Shown here: piece after piece, positions 1 to 5,843 of the stretch
Position numbering within the stretch: the stretch's first letter is position 1
Layout of the letters: each line of letters opens with the position of its first letter
DNA from: Anaerobacillus sp.
GTDB taxonomy: Bacteria > Bacillota > Bacilli > Bacillales_H > Anaerobacillaceae
Direction of reading: 5' to 3'
DNA: 11,717 nt
Assembly: GCA_007120055.1 (NCBI GenBank)
Contig: SKOL01000570.1
Coordinates: 1-11,717 of the forward strand
Notes under the pieces: generated by a model
Told to the model about the DNA's origin: nothing
Databases searched by the model: none
The model's input: the letters and a program-made list of their open reading frames with translations, nothing else
Made by a program: the position numbers and the translations under genes

Positions 1-163
1 ACGGTTTTAAATCTTCAATTTGCAGTTTATCATATAAATCAAAAATTAAAGGGTTTATCTTAATTGCTTCAGTAAAGTCGATATCTTTACAAATCGGTAA
101 CTTTTCATCTTCTTTTAAAAAAGGACTTAGTATAAATTGTTCTGGTATTTTCACTTCATTCAT
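1..163 (-). CDS. ypoC: YpoC-like protein, N-terminal part (cut by window edge)
   Basis: An open minus-strand frame runs from an ATG at 163 off the left edge of the window (about 54 codons visible, beginning MNEVKIPEQFILSPFLKED). A GGGG Shine-Dalgarno core at 171-174 lies 7 nt before the ATG at 163; an in-frame ATG at 169 is only 1 nt from it, so 163 is the better start. The frame begins 14 nt after the nth stop, so the two genes are probably cotranscribed and translationally close. The name rests mainly on synteny: in B. subtilis ypoC follows nth and precedes ponA. The visible residues (short hydrophobic and acidic stretches, no signal peptide) are compatible with YpoC but contain no diagnostic motif. 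The function of YpoC is not known to me. Confidence 0.6.
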   Translation of the reverse strand, partial: MNEVKIPEQFILSPFLKEDEKLPICKDIDFTEAIKINPLIFDLYDKLQIEDLKP

Positions 164-177
164 TTTCATACCCCATT

Positions 178-837
178 TTATGATTTTAACCGTTTTTTTC
201 CTTCTCGGCATAAATGGACTAATGGACATACGTGGCATTGTGGAGATTGCGCTTTGCAATGATAGCGACCGAAAAAAATAAAACGATGATGAGTATCACT
301 CCAGACCTGTTTTGGAATTTTACGCATTAACGTTTTTTCAACCTCTAACACAGAATCTTTCCACCGACAAATACCCAATCGCTTACTAACCCGTTCAACA
401 TGTGTATCAACAGCAATTGCTGGTTCATTAAAGGCGACCGATGTAACGACGTTTGCTGTTTTCCTTCCGACTCCTGCTAAAAGAACTAATTGATCACGTT
501 CCCTAGGAATTTCTCCACCAAACTCTTCGATTAGCGATTGACAAAGCTTTTTAATATTTTTCGCTTTCGTTCTATACAAACCAATCGATTTTATATCTTG
601 TTCTAGTTCTTCAATAGGAACGGCTAAATAATCTTCTGGACTTTTATATTTTTTAAACAGATTTTTAGTCACTTTATTTACAAGAAGATCCGTACATTGT
701 GCTGACAATAAAACTGCGATTGTTAATTCAAATGGATTTTCATGGGTTAATTCACAGTGAGCGTCTGGAAACATTTTTTCCATTTCCACTAACACTTCTT
801 CTTCAATTTGTTTTTTTGTAAGGATAATAAACACCAC
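178..837 (-). CDS. nth: Endonuclease III (DNA glycosylase/AP lyase)
   Basis: Base-excision repair enzyme that removes oxidised pyrimidines and nicks abasic sites. Numbering from the GTG at 837: the helix-hairpin-helix is near 117-132 with catalytic Lys126 in AGVGRKTA, the catalytic Asp is 144 in VDTHVERV, and the C-terminal [4Fe-4S] ligands are Cys194, 201, 204 and 210 (C-x6-C-x2-C-x5-C). Length is normal for the family. A small oddity is LAGVG where LPGVG is usual in the hairpin. The start is uncertain. The two in-frame GTG codons (837, 834) lie inside the only Shine-Dalgarno (AGGTGG, 839-834), while homologues (MLN.KQI...) align their Met with the ATC at 823-825; an ATT (826-828) or ATC start would be spaced 5 or 8 nt from the SD. 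Coordinates give the longest standard-codon reading. A ypoC-like gene follows directly. Confidence 0.95.
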   Translation of the reverse strand: MVFIILTKKQIEEEVLVEMEKMFPDAHCELTHENPFELTIAVLLSAQCTDLLVNKVTKNLFKKYKSPEDYLAVPIEELEQDIKSIGLYRTKAKNIKKLCQSLIEEFGGEIPRERDQLVLLAGVGRKTANVVTSVAFNEPAIAVDTHVERVSKRLGICRWKDSVLEVEKTLMRKIPKQVWSDTHHRFIFFGRYHCKAQSPQCHVCPLVHLCREGKKRLKS

Positions 838-849
838 CTAAAAAATCAG

Positions 850-989
850 AAGATTAAAATCCAGTTGGTTCTTAAGAAATAGTTTAAGTCACTTTGTTGG
901 AAGCATGCTTCCAACGCTCCTCAAACCATTTCTTAAAACTACTTTCGTAGTTGAAATGCTATACGCATTTCAACCAACTGGATAATCTT
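850..989 (-). other. Structured RNA-like element (closed four-way junction) upstream of nth
   Basis: On the minus strand this segment folds by eye into five helices with almost no unpaired joints. P1: 989-972 with 870-850 (7 bp, 3-nt bulge, 11 bp). P2: GAAATGC/GCATTTC at 971-953 with a 5-nt loop. P3: AACTAC-GAAA-GTAGTT at 952-937, a canonical C-GAAA-G tetraloop. P4: 936-923 with 885-872 (14 bp). P5: a 20-nt perfect palindrome at 915-896. Only base 871 is unpaired at the junction. P4 has one non-Watson-Crick position, which is G-U on the minus strand but A-C on the plus strand. With the GNRA loop, this favours minus-strand RNA. P1 is followed by CTGA and TTTTTT (845-840), then the nth SD. It could be an nth leader, a dnaD terminator or a transcribed repeat element. 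I do not recognise the family. Confidence 0.7.
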
Positions 990-1009
990 GACCTTGTCTC
1001 TTTATTTAT

Positions 1010-1038
1010 AATATAGCAACGCAAAAAGACTTAATTAA
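1010..1038 (-). promoter_or_regulatory. Possible promoter for nth and its structured leader
   Basis: On the minus strand TATATT (1015-1010) lies 17 bp downstream of TTAATT (1038-1033). The -10 match is 5/6 but the -35 match is poor. A start near 1003 would place the four-way-junction element entirely in the nth leader. The region is AT-rich, so chance matches are likely. Confidence 0.3.
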
Positions 1039-1086
1039 ATAAGATAGATTGACAAACGCATTGATAAAGTACCGGTAAATGACGAA

Positions 1087-1791
1087 TCAATTATCAAGCC
1101 AATTATACGAAGGGATTTTTTTCATTGGTTCGTTTTTTTGTGGAGACGATACATTTTTGTATTGATGTTGACGAAACTTTTCACCGTATTCTTTTGCTTG
1201 TTGTACGGTTTTAACGCCATTTTTATTCCATTCAATTAGAATTCGATCAATGTAACGTAAGTTTCTTTTACCAGAAACTACAGCCTCCATTAGTGCGGCT
1301 TTAATCAGACTTGGATTATAGTGTTCTTGGTCTAACCACATCGTAATAAGTTCAAATTCCATCGGGGATAAAGGACGACCAAACTCCCCCTCAAACAATT
1401 GATATAAACTTCGCTCCTCATCTTGCTTGCTCACTACAGTTTCTTGTTGTTTTTCTTCACAACTCATTACAATGAGCTTGTCCCATAGCGGAGTTAATGT
1501 AAATACTTCATAGTAAATATTATTTTCATCACTCCGCTCCTGAAGTTCAATAAAACCTCTTTTCATTAAACTTTGCAGCATTTGTAAGCATTCTTTCTCA
1601 CATTGACTCATTCGACTTGCGAGCAATTGTGGCGGTGGAAATAGATTGCCTCGTTCAATAAATGAATGTATTTGTATTAATAACATTACTTCACTTTCAC
1701 TTAACCCTATTTTTCTATACTCAGAAATAAGCCTAAACGGAATTGAGACATTTCCTTCATTAATCCAATTAATCATTATATCTCGATCCAT
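1087..1791 (-). CDS. dnaD: DNA replication initiation protein DnaD
   Basis: Primosome component that in B. subtilis acts with DnaB and DnaI to load the replicative helicase at oriC and at restarting forks; cytoplasmic. The 234-residue product has a winged-helix N-terminal domain (about 15-105, including SESEVMLLIQIHSFIERG), a charged linker (about 112-128) and a DnaD C-terminal domain (about 129-195). The C-terminal domain carries the signature Y180-IDRI-LIE-W188-NKNG192. The tail ends in YNWLDN, close to the B. subtilis YNWLEQ end. The ATG at 1791 is preceded by GAGGTG (1803-1798) at 6-nt spacing. It has its own likely promoter at 1810-1818 and is separated from asnS by a strong terminator, so it is probably transcribed independently. 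It lies upstream of nth as in B. subtilis. Confidence 0.96.
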   Translation of the reverse strand: MDRDIMINWINEGNVSIPFRLISEYRKIGLSESEVMLLIQIHSFIERGNLFPPPQLLASRMSQCEKECLQMLQSLMKRGFIELQERSDENNIYYEVFTLTPLWDKLIVMSCEEKQQETVVSKQDEERSLYQLFEGEFGRPLSPMEFELITMWLDQEHYNPSLIKAALMEAVVSGKRNLRYIDRILIEWNKNGVKTVQQAKEYGEKFRQHQYKNVSSPQKNEPMKKIPSYNWLDN

Positions 1792-1809
1792 ATTTTACAC
1801 CTCAACAAT

Positions 1810-1818
1810 ATTATATCA
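1810..1818 (-). promoter_or_regulatory. Extended -10 promoter for dnaD
   Basis: The minus strand reads TGA-TATAAT: a perfect -10 (1815-1810) with an upstream TG (1818-1817) in the extended position. The -35 position (GCGCTT, 1838-1833) is poor, as often found with extended -10 promoters, and lies inside the 39-bp repeat copy. The predicted start is near 1803, which would make the leader only about 12 nt, beginning at the dnaD Shine-Dalgarno itself. Confidence 0.55.
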
Positions 1819-1821
1819 CAT

Positions 1822-1860
1822 TAGAAAAGTGGAAGCGCCTTGGGCAGGTCCGATAAAATC
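1822..1860 (+). repeat. 39-bp dispersed repeat, copy 1 (short form)
   Basis: Matches 3322-3360 at 36 of 39 positions in the same orientation (TAGAAAAGTG...GCGCCTTGGG.AGGTCCGATAAAATC). The right half seen in copy 2 (an inverted GGCGCC arm) is missing here; sequence similarity stops at 1860 and the asnS terminator follows. It sits between the asnS terminator and the dnaD promoter. From memory, repeats of this flavour (AAAAGTGGARGCGCC...) are scattered in Bacillaceae genomes. Confidence 0.8.
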
Positions 1861-1866
1861 CTATAA

Positions 1867-1905
1867 ACAAAATGAAAAACCCCAAAAAGGGATTTTTCAT
1901 TTTGT
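1867..1905 (-). terminator. Rho-independent terminator of asnS
   Basis: Two 17-nt arms (1867-1883 and 1889-1905) pair with one mismatch around a 5-nt loop. Read on the minus strand the GGGG stem base is followed by TTTTTC and a further T-rich arm. It begins 12 nt after the asnS stop. The A-rich and T-rich arms are nearly symmetrical, so it could also stop plus-strand transcripts. Confidence 0.87.
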
Positions 1906-1917
1906 TGAAATATAAAT

Positions 1918-3207
1918 TTAAGGATACAAACGATTTAACAAACGTGGGAACGGAATCGTTTCACGAACATGTTCAAGACCACATACCCACGCAACTGTTC
2001 TTTCTAAGCCTAAGCCAAACCCTGAATGTGGAACAGAGCCGTAGCGTCGTAAATCTAAATACCATTTATAGGCGTCTTCTGATAAATTGTGTTCATCATA
2101 GCGTTGTTTAAGTAAATCCATATCATCGATTCGCTGACTTCCACCAATGATTTCTCCATAACCTTCTGGTGCGATTAAATCGGCACATAGAACAACTTCA
2201 GAACGTTCTGGATGTGGTTTCATATAAAAGGCTTTAATTTCAGCCGGGTAATTTGTAATAAAAACTGGTTTTTCGAAACTTTCAGCAATCGCTGTTTCGT
2301 GAGGTGCACCAAAGTCTTCTCCCCACTCAATTTCGTGACCATTTTCTTGTAAAAATTTAATTGCATCATCGTAAGTAATTCTCGGGAATGGTGCAACAAT
2401 ATTTTCAAGTTTAGATAGATCTCTTCCTAAAGCTTTTAATTCAAGCTGACAATTTTTTAATACAGATTGAATCATGTGAGTAACATATTGTTCTTGTACT
2501 TGTAGACTTTCTTCATGATCCATGAATGCCATCTCAGGCTCAATCATCCAAAATTCAATTAAGTGGCGGCGTGTTTTTGATTTTTCAGCACGAAATGTTG
2601 GGCCAAAAGAGAATACTTTACCTAATGCCATTGCAGCAGCTTCCATGTAAAGCTGTCCACTTTGTGATAAATAAGCGTCCTCATCAAAGTATTTTGTATG
2701 GAACAAATTTGTCGTTCCTTCAGCTGAACTTCCCGTTAAAATTGGTGGATCAACTTTTACAAAACCATTTTCATTGAAAAATTCATATGTAGAACGAATT
2801 AGTTCGTTACGAATTTTCATTACCGCATGCTGTCTCTTCGAACGAAGCCACAAATGGCGATGGTCCATTAAAAACTCAGTGCCATGTTCTTTCGGTGTAA
2901 TTGGGTAATCAATTGCTTCGTGAATCACTTCAATACCTGTTACTGTTAATTCGAAACCTGATGGAGCTCGTTCATCACTACGAACAGTTCCTGTAACGTA
3001 AAGTGATGATTCTTGTGTCAAATTTTTAGCTTGAGCAAATACTTCTTCTCCTACTTCTGCTTTTACAACAACACCTTGGATAAAGCCTGTCCCATCACGT
3101 AATTGTAAAAATGCAATCTTACCACTTGAACGCTTATTGGCTAGCCAACCACCAATTACGACCTCTTGATCTGTGTATTTTCCAACTTGAGAAATTGTCG
3201 TCTTCAC
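1918..3207 (-). CDS. asnS: Asparagine--tRNA ligase
   Basis: Class IIb aminoacyl-tRNA synthetase that charges tRNA-Asn with asparagine; cytoplasmic dimer. The product has an N-terminal OB-fold anticodon-binding domain (about 1-110, with [22 protein letters not shown]) followed by the class II catalytic core. Motif 2 is [15 protein letters not shown] (Arg near 206) and motif 3 is [12 protein letters not shown] (Arg near 403). Near-identity to the remembered B. subtilis protein, including the RLLNRLYP end, supports Asn rather than Asp specificity. The start is the GTG at 3207, not the ATG 21 bases upstream: GGAGGG ends 7 nt before it, and the 429-residue length then matches the family. It has its own promoter at 3278-3307 and a terminator at 1867-1905, so it is probably monocistronic. 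No T-box leader is visible. Confidence 0.97.
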   Translation of the reverse strand: MKTTISQVGKYTDQEVVIGGWLANKRSSGKIAFLQLRDGTGFIQGVVVKAEVGEEVFAQAKNLTQESSLYVTGTVRSDERAPSGFELTVTGIEVIHEAIDYPITPKEHGTEFLMDHRHLWLRSKRQHAVMKIRNELIRSTYEFFNENGFVKVDPPILTGSSAEGTTNLFHTKYFDEDAYLSQSGQLYMEAAAMALGKVFSFGPTFRAEKSKTRRHLIEFWMIEPEMAFMDHEESLQVQEQYVTHMIQSVLKNCQLELKALGRDLSKLENIVAPFPRITYDDAIKFLQENGHEIEWGEDFGAPHETAIAESFEKPVFITNYPAEIKAFYMKPHPERSEVVLCADLIAPEGYGEIIGGSQRIDDMDLLKQRYDEHNLSEDAYKWYLDLRRYGSVPHSGFGLGLERTVAWVCGLEHVRETIPFPRLLNRLYP

Positions 3208-3277
3208 AAATTTTCCCTCCATAAACATTGATTCTATCTCTATGTATAATTAGTCCAAGTAAATACTGACTTTAACC

Positions 3278-3307
3278 ATTATACATCTGATTAAAAATAG
3301 AAGTCAA
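3278..3307 (-). promoter_or_regulatory. SigA-type promoter of asnS
   Basis: On the minus strand TTGACT (3307-3302) and a perfect TATAAT (3283-3278) are separated by 18 bp. The predicted start is near 3271, giving a leader of about 64 nt before the GTG start. No antiterminator or T-box sequence is visible in that leader. Confidence 0.72.
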
Positions 3308-3317
3308 CGTATGAAGG

Positions 3318-3394
3318 GAAATAGAAAAGTGAAGGCGCCTTGGGTAGGTCCGATAAAATCTGGAGCCTTTCACCTAAAAGGCGCCTGCTATTTC
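3318..3394 (+). repeat. Dispersed repeat, copy 2 (long form, inverted-repeat ends)
   Basis: Bases 3322-3360 match copy 1 at 1822-1860. The longer unit is bounded by GAAATAG (3318-3324) and CTATTTC (3388-3394), with inner AAGGCGCCT arms at 3332-3340 and 3378-3386. Within it GTGAAGGCGCC (3329-3339) can pair with 3362-3373, and 3362-3370 can alternatively pair with 3377-3385. The right end overlaps the aspB stop codon, so the last aspB codons may come from the element. Confidence 0.65.
3361..3386 (-). terminator. Possible terminator of aspB (repeat-borne hairpin)
   Basis: Directly after the aspB stop, the minus strand carries a 9-bp GC-rich stem (3385-3377 with 3370-3362, one mismatch, 6-nt loop) followed by AGATTTTAT. 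The T-tract is short, so efficiency is uncertain. The hairpin belongs to the long form of the dispersed repeat. Confidence 0.42.
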
Positions 3395-4572
3395 ATATTA
3401 TTTTTAATGAATCGCTCCACTCGAGTTAAAGCTTCTTGAATTTGATCTAATGAAGTAGCATATGAAAGTCGTACATTATCTGGTGCGCCAAACCCTGATC
3501 CAGGCACTAGTGCAACTTTTTCTACTTCTAATAAATTAGATACCCAGTCATCAACATTATCAAAGCCATTTAAAGCAACTGCTTCTTTAACGTTGGGGAA
3601 TAAGTAAAATGCTCCCTCTGGCTTTACACAAGTAACTCCTGGAATTTGGATTAATTGATCATAAACGACATTTAAACGATGTTCAAATTCCGTCCTCATC
3701 TGCTCAACAAAGGCGCTTTCTACATCATACGCCGCTATCGTCCCGTATTGGGCGATAGATGTAGGGTTTGATGTACTATGACTTGCCAAGTCGGTCATCG
3801 GCTTAATAATTTCACTTCTTCCTGCCGCATAGCCAATTCGCCACCCTGTCATTGAATGTGATTTCGATACACCGTTAATAATCACTGTTTGTTTTTTTAA
3901 CTGCTCTGAAACTTGAGCAACAGAAATATGTTTAGACGAACCATAAATTAACTTTTCGTAAATTTCGTCTGATACGATTAAAATGTCATGCTTCACACAA
4001 ACTTCGCCAATCTCTTTTAACTCCTCTTCAGTATAAAGTGAACCTGTAGGGTTACTTGGAGAATTTAAAATAAATGCTTTCGTCTGATTGGTGATTGCTT
4101 GTTCAAGCTGCTGCTTTGTGATTTTGAAAGAATTTTCTTCTTTTCCTTCAATATACACCGGTGTTCCTTCGGCTAACTTTACTTGCTCCGGATAACTTAC
4201 CCAATAAGGTGTAGGAATAATGACTTCATCTTTAGGATTTAAAATCGCTTGAAATAGCAAATACAAAGCATGTTTTGCACCACTGGCGACCATTACTTCA
4301 TTTTGAGCATACGTTAATTGTTGATCTTCTTTAAATTTATTAATAATACTTTCTTTTAAGGCCGGTAAACCACCTGAAGGAGTATATTTTGTATGTCCTT
4401 CTTGCATTGATTTGACTGCAGCTTCAATAATGTAATCTGGCGTATTAAAATCTGGCTCTCCAGCTCCTAGCCCGATAACATCATGGCCTTCTGCCTTCAA
4501 CGCTTTAGCCTTAGCAGTAATTGCTAAAGTTGATGATGGTGTTAATGTTGAAACTCGATTAGCTAATCTCAT
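3388..4572 (-). CDS. aspB: Aspartate aminotransferase (class I, PLP-dependent)
   Basis: Transfers the amino group of aspartate to 2-oxoglutarate, linking oxaloacetate to aspartate and hence asparagine. Numbered from the ATG at 4572: PLP-binding Lys237 in GVSKSHSMTGWRIGY, the SPSNPTG loop near 171-177, SDEIY with Asp202 and Tyr205, and a C-terminal VRLSYATS substrate Arg. These define the aminotransferase Ib subgroup typical of Bacillus AspB. The start at 4572 (394 residues) is chosen because GGGGAGG sits 6 nt upstream; the longer ORF's ATG (4587) precedes that SD and adds five residues absent from the B. subtilis protein. The upstream gap contains an inverted-repeat element whose edge may supply the -35. 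The stop codon overlaps the end of a dispersed repeat. The neighbour asnS uses the asparagine branch but is probably transcribed separately. Confidence 0.95.
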   Translation of the reverse strand: MRLANRVSTLTPSSTLAITAKAKALKAEGHDVIGLGAGEPDFNTPDYIIEAAVKSMQEGHTKYTPSGGLPALKESIINKFKEDQQLTYAQNEVMVASGAKHALYLLFQAILNPKDEVIIPTPYWVSYPEQVKLAEGTPVYIEGKEENSFKITKQQLEQAITNQTKAFILNSPSNPTGSLYTEEELKEIGEVCVKHDILIVSDEIYEKLIYGSSKHISVAQVSEQLKKQTVIINGVSKSHSMTGWRIGYAAGRSEIIKPMTDLASHSTSNPTSIAQYGTIAAYDVESAFVEQMRTEFEHRLNVVYDQLIQIPGVTCVKPEGAFYLFPNVKEAVALNGFDNVDDWVSNLLEVEKVALVPGSGFGAPDNVRLSYATSLDQIQEALTRVERFIKNNMK

Positions 4573-4617
4573 TTTCTTCCTCCCCATATTAGTTGCTCTT
4601 ATTTCTTAATAAAGTGA

Positions 4618-4645
4618 TATATACGATCGTTTAGAGGATGTTCAA
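4618..4645 (-). promoter_or_regulatory. Possible hybrid promoter for aspB using the repeat end
   Basis: On the minus strand TTGAAC (4645-4640), which lies in the terminal inverted repeat of the adjacent element, is followed after 16 bp by TATATA (4623-4618). Both are 4/6 matches. The spacing and position about 45 nt upstream of the aspB ATG are suitable. Confidence 0.35.
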
Positions 4646-4789
4646 AAAGTCCGGTAATCATAGGCTTTCGAATCTCTTCGTTGGCTCACCTCTTTGCTTC
4701 TCATGTATTAATAGCATACATTCCGCTGCTCGAAGCTTCGCCGCCTCGACCTCTTCGGCTCTGATTATCCTCCTTTTTGAACACTCACT
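4635..4789. mobile_element. MITE-like inverted-repeat element between tseB and aspB
   Basis: Perfect 11-bp inverted repeats TGTTCAAAAAG (4639-4649) and CTTTTTGAACA (4773-4783) bound a noncoding segment. The stem continues inward as GG-TAATCA (4653-4660) with TGATTA-T-CC (4762-4770). Internal symmetry includes the palindrome CGAAGCTTCG (4731-4740) and an ATGTAT/ATACAT hairpin. TTTAG occurs on both sides (4630-4634, 4790-4794), a possible 5-bp target duplication. No transposase is encoded, and the plus-strand ORF through it looks like a shadow. From memory, similar GTTCAAAAAG-bounded, GAAGCTTCG-containing elements recur in Bacillaceae genomes. The remaining 85 bp to the tseB stop show nothing recognisable. 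Confidence 0.65.
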
Positions 4790-4880
4790 TTTAGCACCGA
4801 AAGTATATAAACATCTTAAAACATACTATAAAGGTGTTCGTGTTTGCTTTCAAGTATTTTTCAGATAATTAGTATAACTT

Positions 4881-5360
4881 TCACACTTTTAAGTGGTAAT
4901 GTTTTAAATAAGAACCGTCTTTAAAGCTAATATAGTAGTAAGAATATCGCCCTTGTTGGTCTTTATAAATGATTTCATACAGGGGGATCAAATTTTCCAT
5001 CCCTAATTTAATACTTATTATTTCTTTTGGGTTTAGTTCACTATTAGTAAAATCGACAACATCCTGAAATGATAGCCCTTCATCTTGATGCTTTTTAATG
5101 TATGTATCAAAACTCTCTGGTACCCAAATAATGATGTCATCTTTTTCGTTATTTATTCCTTTAAAAATGTAAAAGGCTTCATTTCCGTGATAAAAGTCAA
5201 CAGCATCAATGGCTTCCATTGTTGTATTTTCTTTCACGAAAGACTGAGCTACATTTATTTTTTCAGTCAAAGGTTCATTAACTGTTTTAAAAAAGTTAAT
5301 CCCTTGCCAAACGAAAGTAACAACGATTAAAAATGAACACAACATAATTATTTTCTTCAT
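4881..5360 (-). CDS. tseB: Cell wall elongation regulator TseB-like protein (YpmB)
   Basis: A 159-residue bitopic protein with one N-terminal membrane segment (about 4-23, IIMLCSFLIVVTFVWQGINFF) and an extracytoplasmic remainder. The soluble part shows two PepSY/TseB-like alpha-beta units: about 35-80 (AQSFVKENT...EAFYIFKGI...IIIWVP) and about 95-150 (FTNSELNPKEIISIKLGMENLIPLYEIIYKD...YYYISFKDG). From memory, B. subtilis TseB (YpmB) assists the class B penicillin-binding protein PBP2A in lateral wall growth. Position directly upstream of aspB matches ypmB of B. subtilis, though here a repeat element has entered the gap. The start ATG has only a weak SD (AAGGAAGAAGAAAG). TTAGAA-17-TAAAAT upstream is a weak promoter candidate. 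It is divergent from the small ORF at 5458. Confidence 0.85.
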   Translation of the reverse strand: MKKIIMLCSFLIVVTFVWQGINFFKTVNEPLTEKINVAQSFVKENTTMEAIDAVDFYHGNEAFYIFKGINNEKDDIIIWVPESFDTYIKKHQDEGLSFQDVVDFTNSELNPKEIISIKLGMENLIPLYEIIYKDQQGRYSYYYISFKDGSYLKHYHLKV

Positions 5361-5457
5361 ATAAACTTTCTTCTTCCTTCATATTTAAATTTTACTAAAC
5401 ATACACCAGCCTTCTAAGGAGATAATAAAAGTACCGCTCAACAAAGGAGGCATGGGC

Positions 5458-5640
5458 GTGAAGCAACTATCTCTTAAAGAAGTGAATTCACAACTAAGTA
5501 CATGTGAATGGTTTCAATTGGAAAAAGAGAGTTATGCTTTATCATCACCGAATCGCCCTGAAGTTGAGAACACTTTGCATTACTGCTTTAGGCAAACTTC
5601 TTTTCCACATTCACTTATAAGAACGTATCAAAACAACTAA
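5458..5640 (+). CDS. Small hypothetical protein on the opposite strand
   Basis: This is the only credible plus-strand reading frame in the window: 60 residues from the GTG at 5458. A full AAAGGAGG Shine-Dalgarno (5443-5450) lies 7 nt before that GTG; the in-frame ATG at 5452 is only 1 nt from it and unlikely. The product begins MKQLSLKEVNSQLSTCEWFQLEKE, is polar, and has two cysteines (CEWF, HYCFRQ), no signal peptide and no membrane segment. I do not recognise a family. It occupies the place where B. subtilis has ypmA but does not resemble it. No convincing promoter is visible. A large inverted repeat ending in a T7 run (5700-5840) follows and could terminate it. It may be a chance ORF; the SD is the main argument for it. 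Confidence 0.45.
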   Translation: MKQLSLKEVNSQLSTCEWFQLEKESYALSSPNRPEVENTLHYCFRQTSFPHSLIRTYQNN

Positions 5641-5699
5641 ATCAAGCAACTTCAGGTATTAAGTAAAAATACTACTCCAACCTACACCTACTTTATTTT

Positions 5700-5834
5700 A
5701 GAGGTTAACTCAAAAAAACTGGTTCTAACAAACGTTTACTTGAAAATAAGAGTCCAAGGAAACGCTCGCCTTTACATTACGTTAACATTCAGTCAACTTA
5801 CTGTAAAGTGTGAACCAATTTTGAGATAACCTCT
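5700..5834 (-). other. Structured inverted-repeat element downstream of the MBL-fold gene
   Basis: Terminal 16-nt arms at 5700-5715 and 5819-5834 pair with one mismatch, and TGGTTC/GAACCA (5817-5812 with 5725-5720) extends the stem. Read on the minus strand, an inner arm pairs CTTTACA (5808-5802) with TGTAAAG (5776-5770) and is capped by GTTGAC-TGAAT-GTTAAC (5797-5781). A second arm pairs GAGCGTTT (5767-5760) with AAACGTTT (5737-5730), then CTTG/CAAG. Several odd pairs are G-U on the minus strand and A-C on the plus strand, suggesting minus-strand RNA. On the plus strand the outer stem is followed by TTTTTTT (5834-5840), so it could also act as a terminator for the small ORF. It begins 9 nt after the stop of the MBL-fold gene. 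Confidence 0.55.
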
Positions 5835-5843
5835 TTTTTTAGT

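Noticed and set aside
1646..2111. Two overlapping plus-strand ORFs (89 and 79 codons) across the dnaD start, the terminator and the asnS end
   Set aside because: They are mirror frames of dnaD and asnS and of the terminator; neither has a recognisable protein or SD.
3208..3387. T-box leader before asnS
   Set aside because: No T-box core (GGTGGNACCGCG-like) or specifier-loop arrangement in the short leader; a simple SigA promoter explains the region.
4638..4868. A 76-codon plus-strand ORF in the tseB-aspB gap
   Set aside because: It starts inside the terminal inverted repeat and reads through the palindromic element; no SD, and the serine/cysteine-rich sequence looks noncoding.
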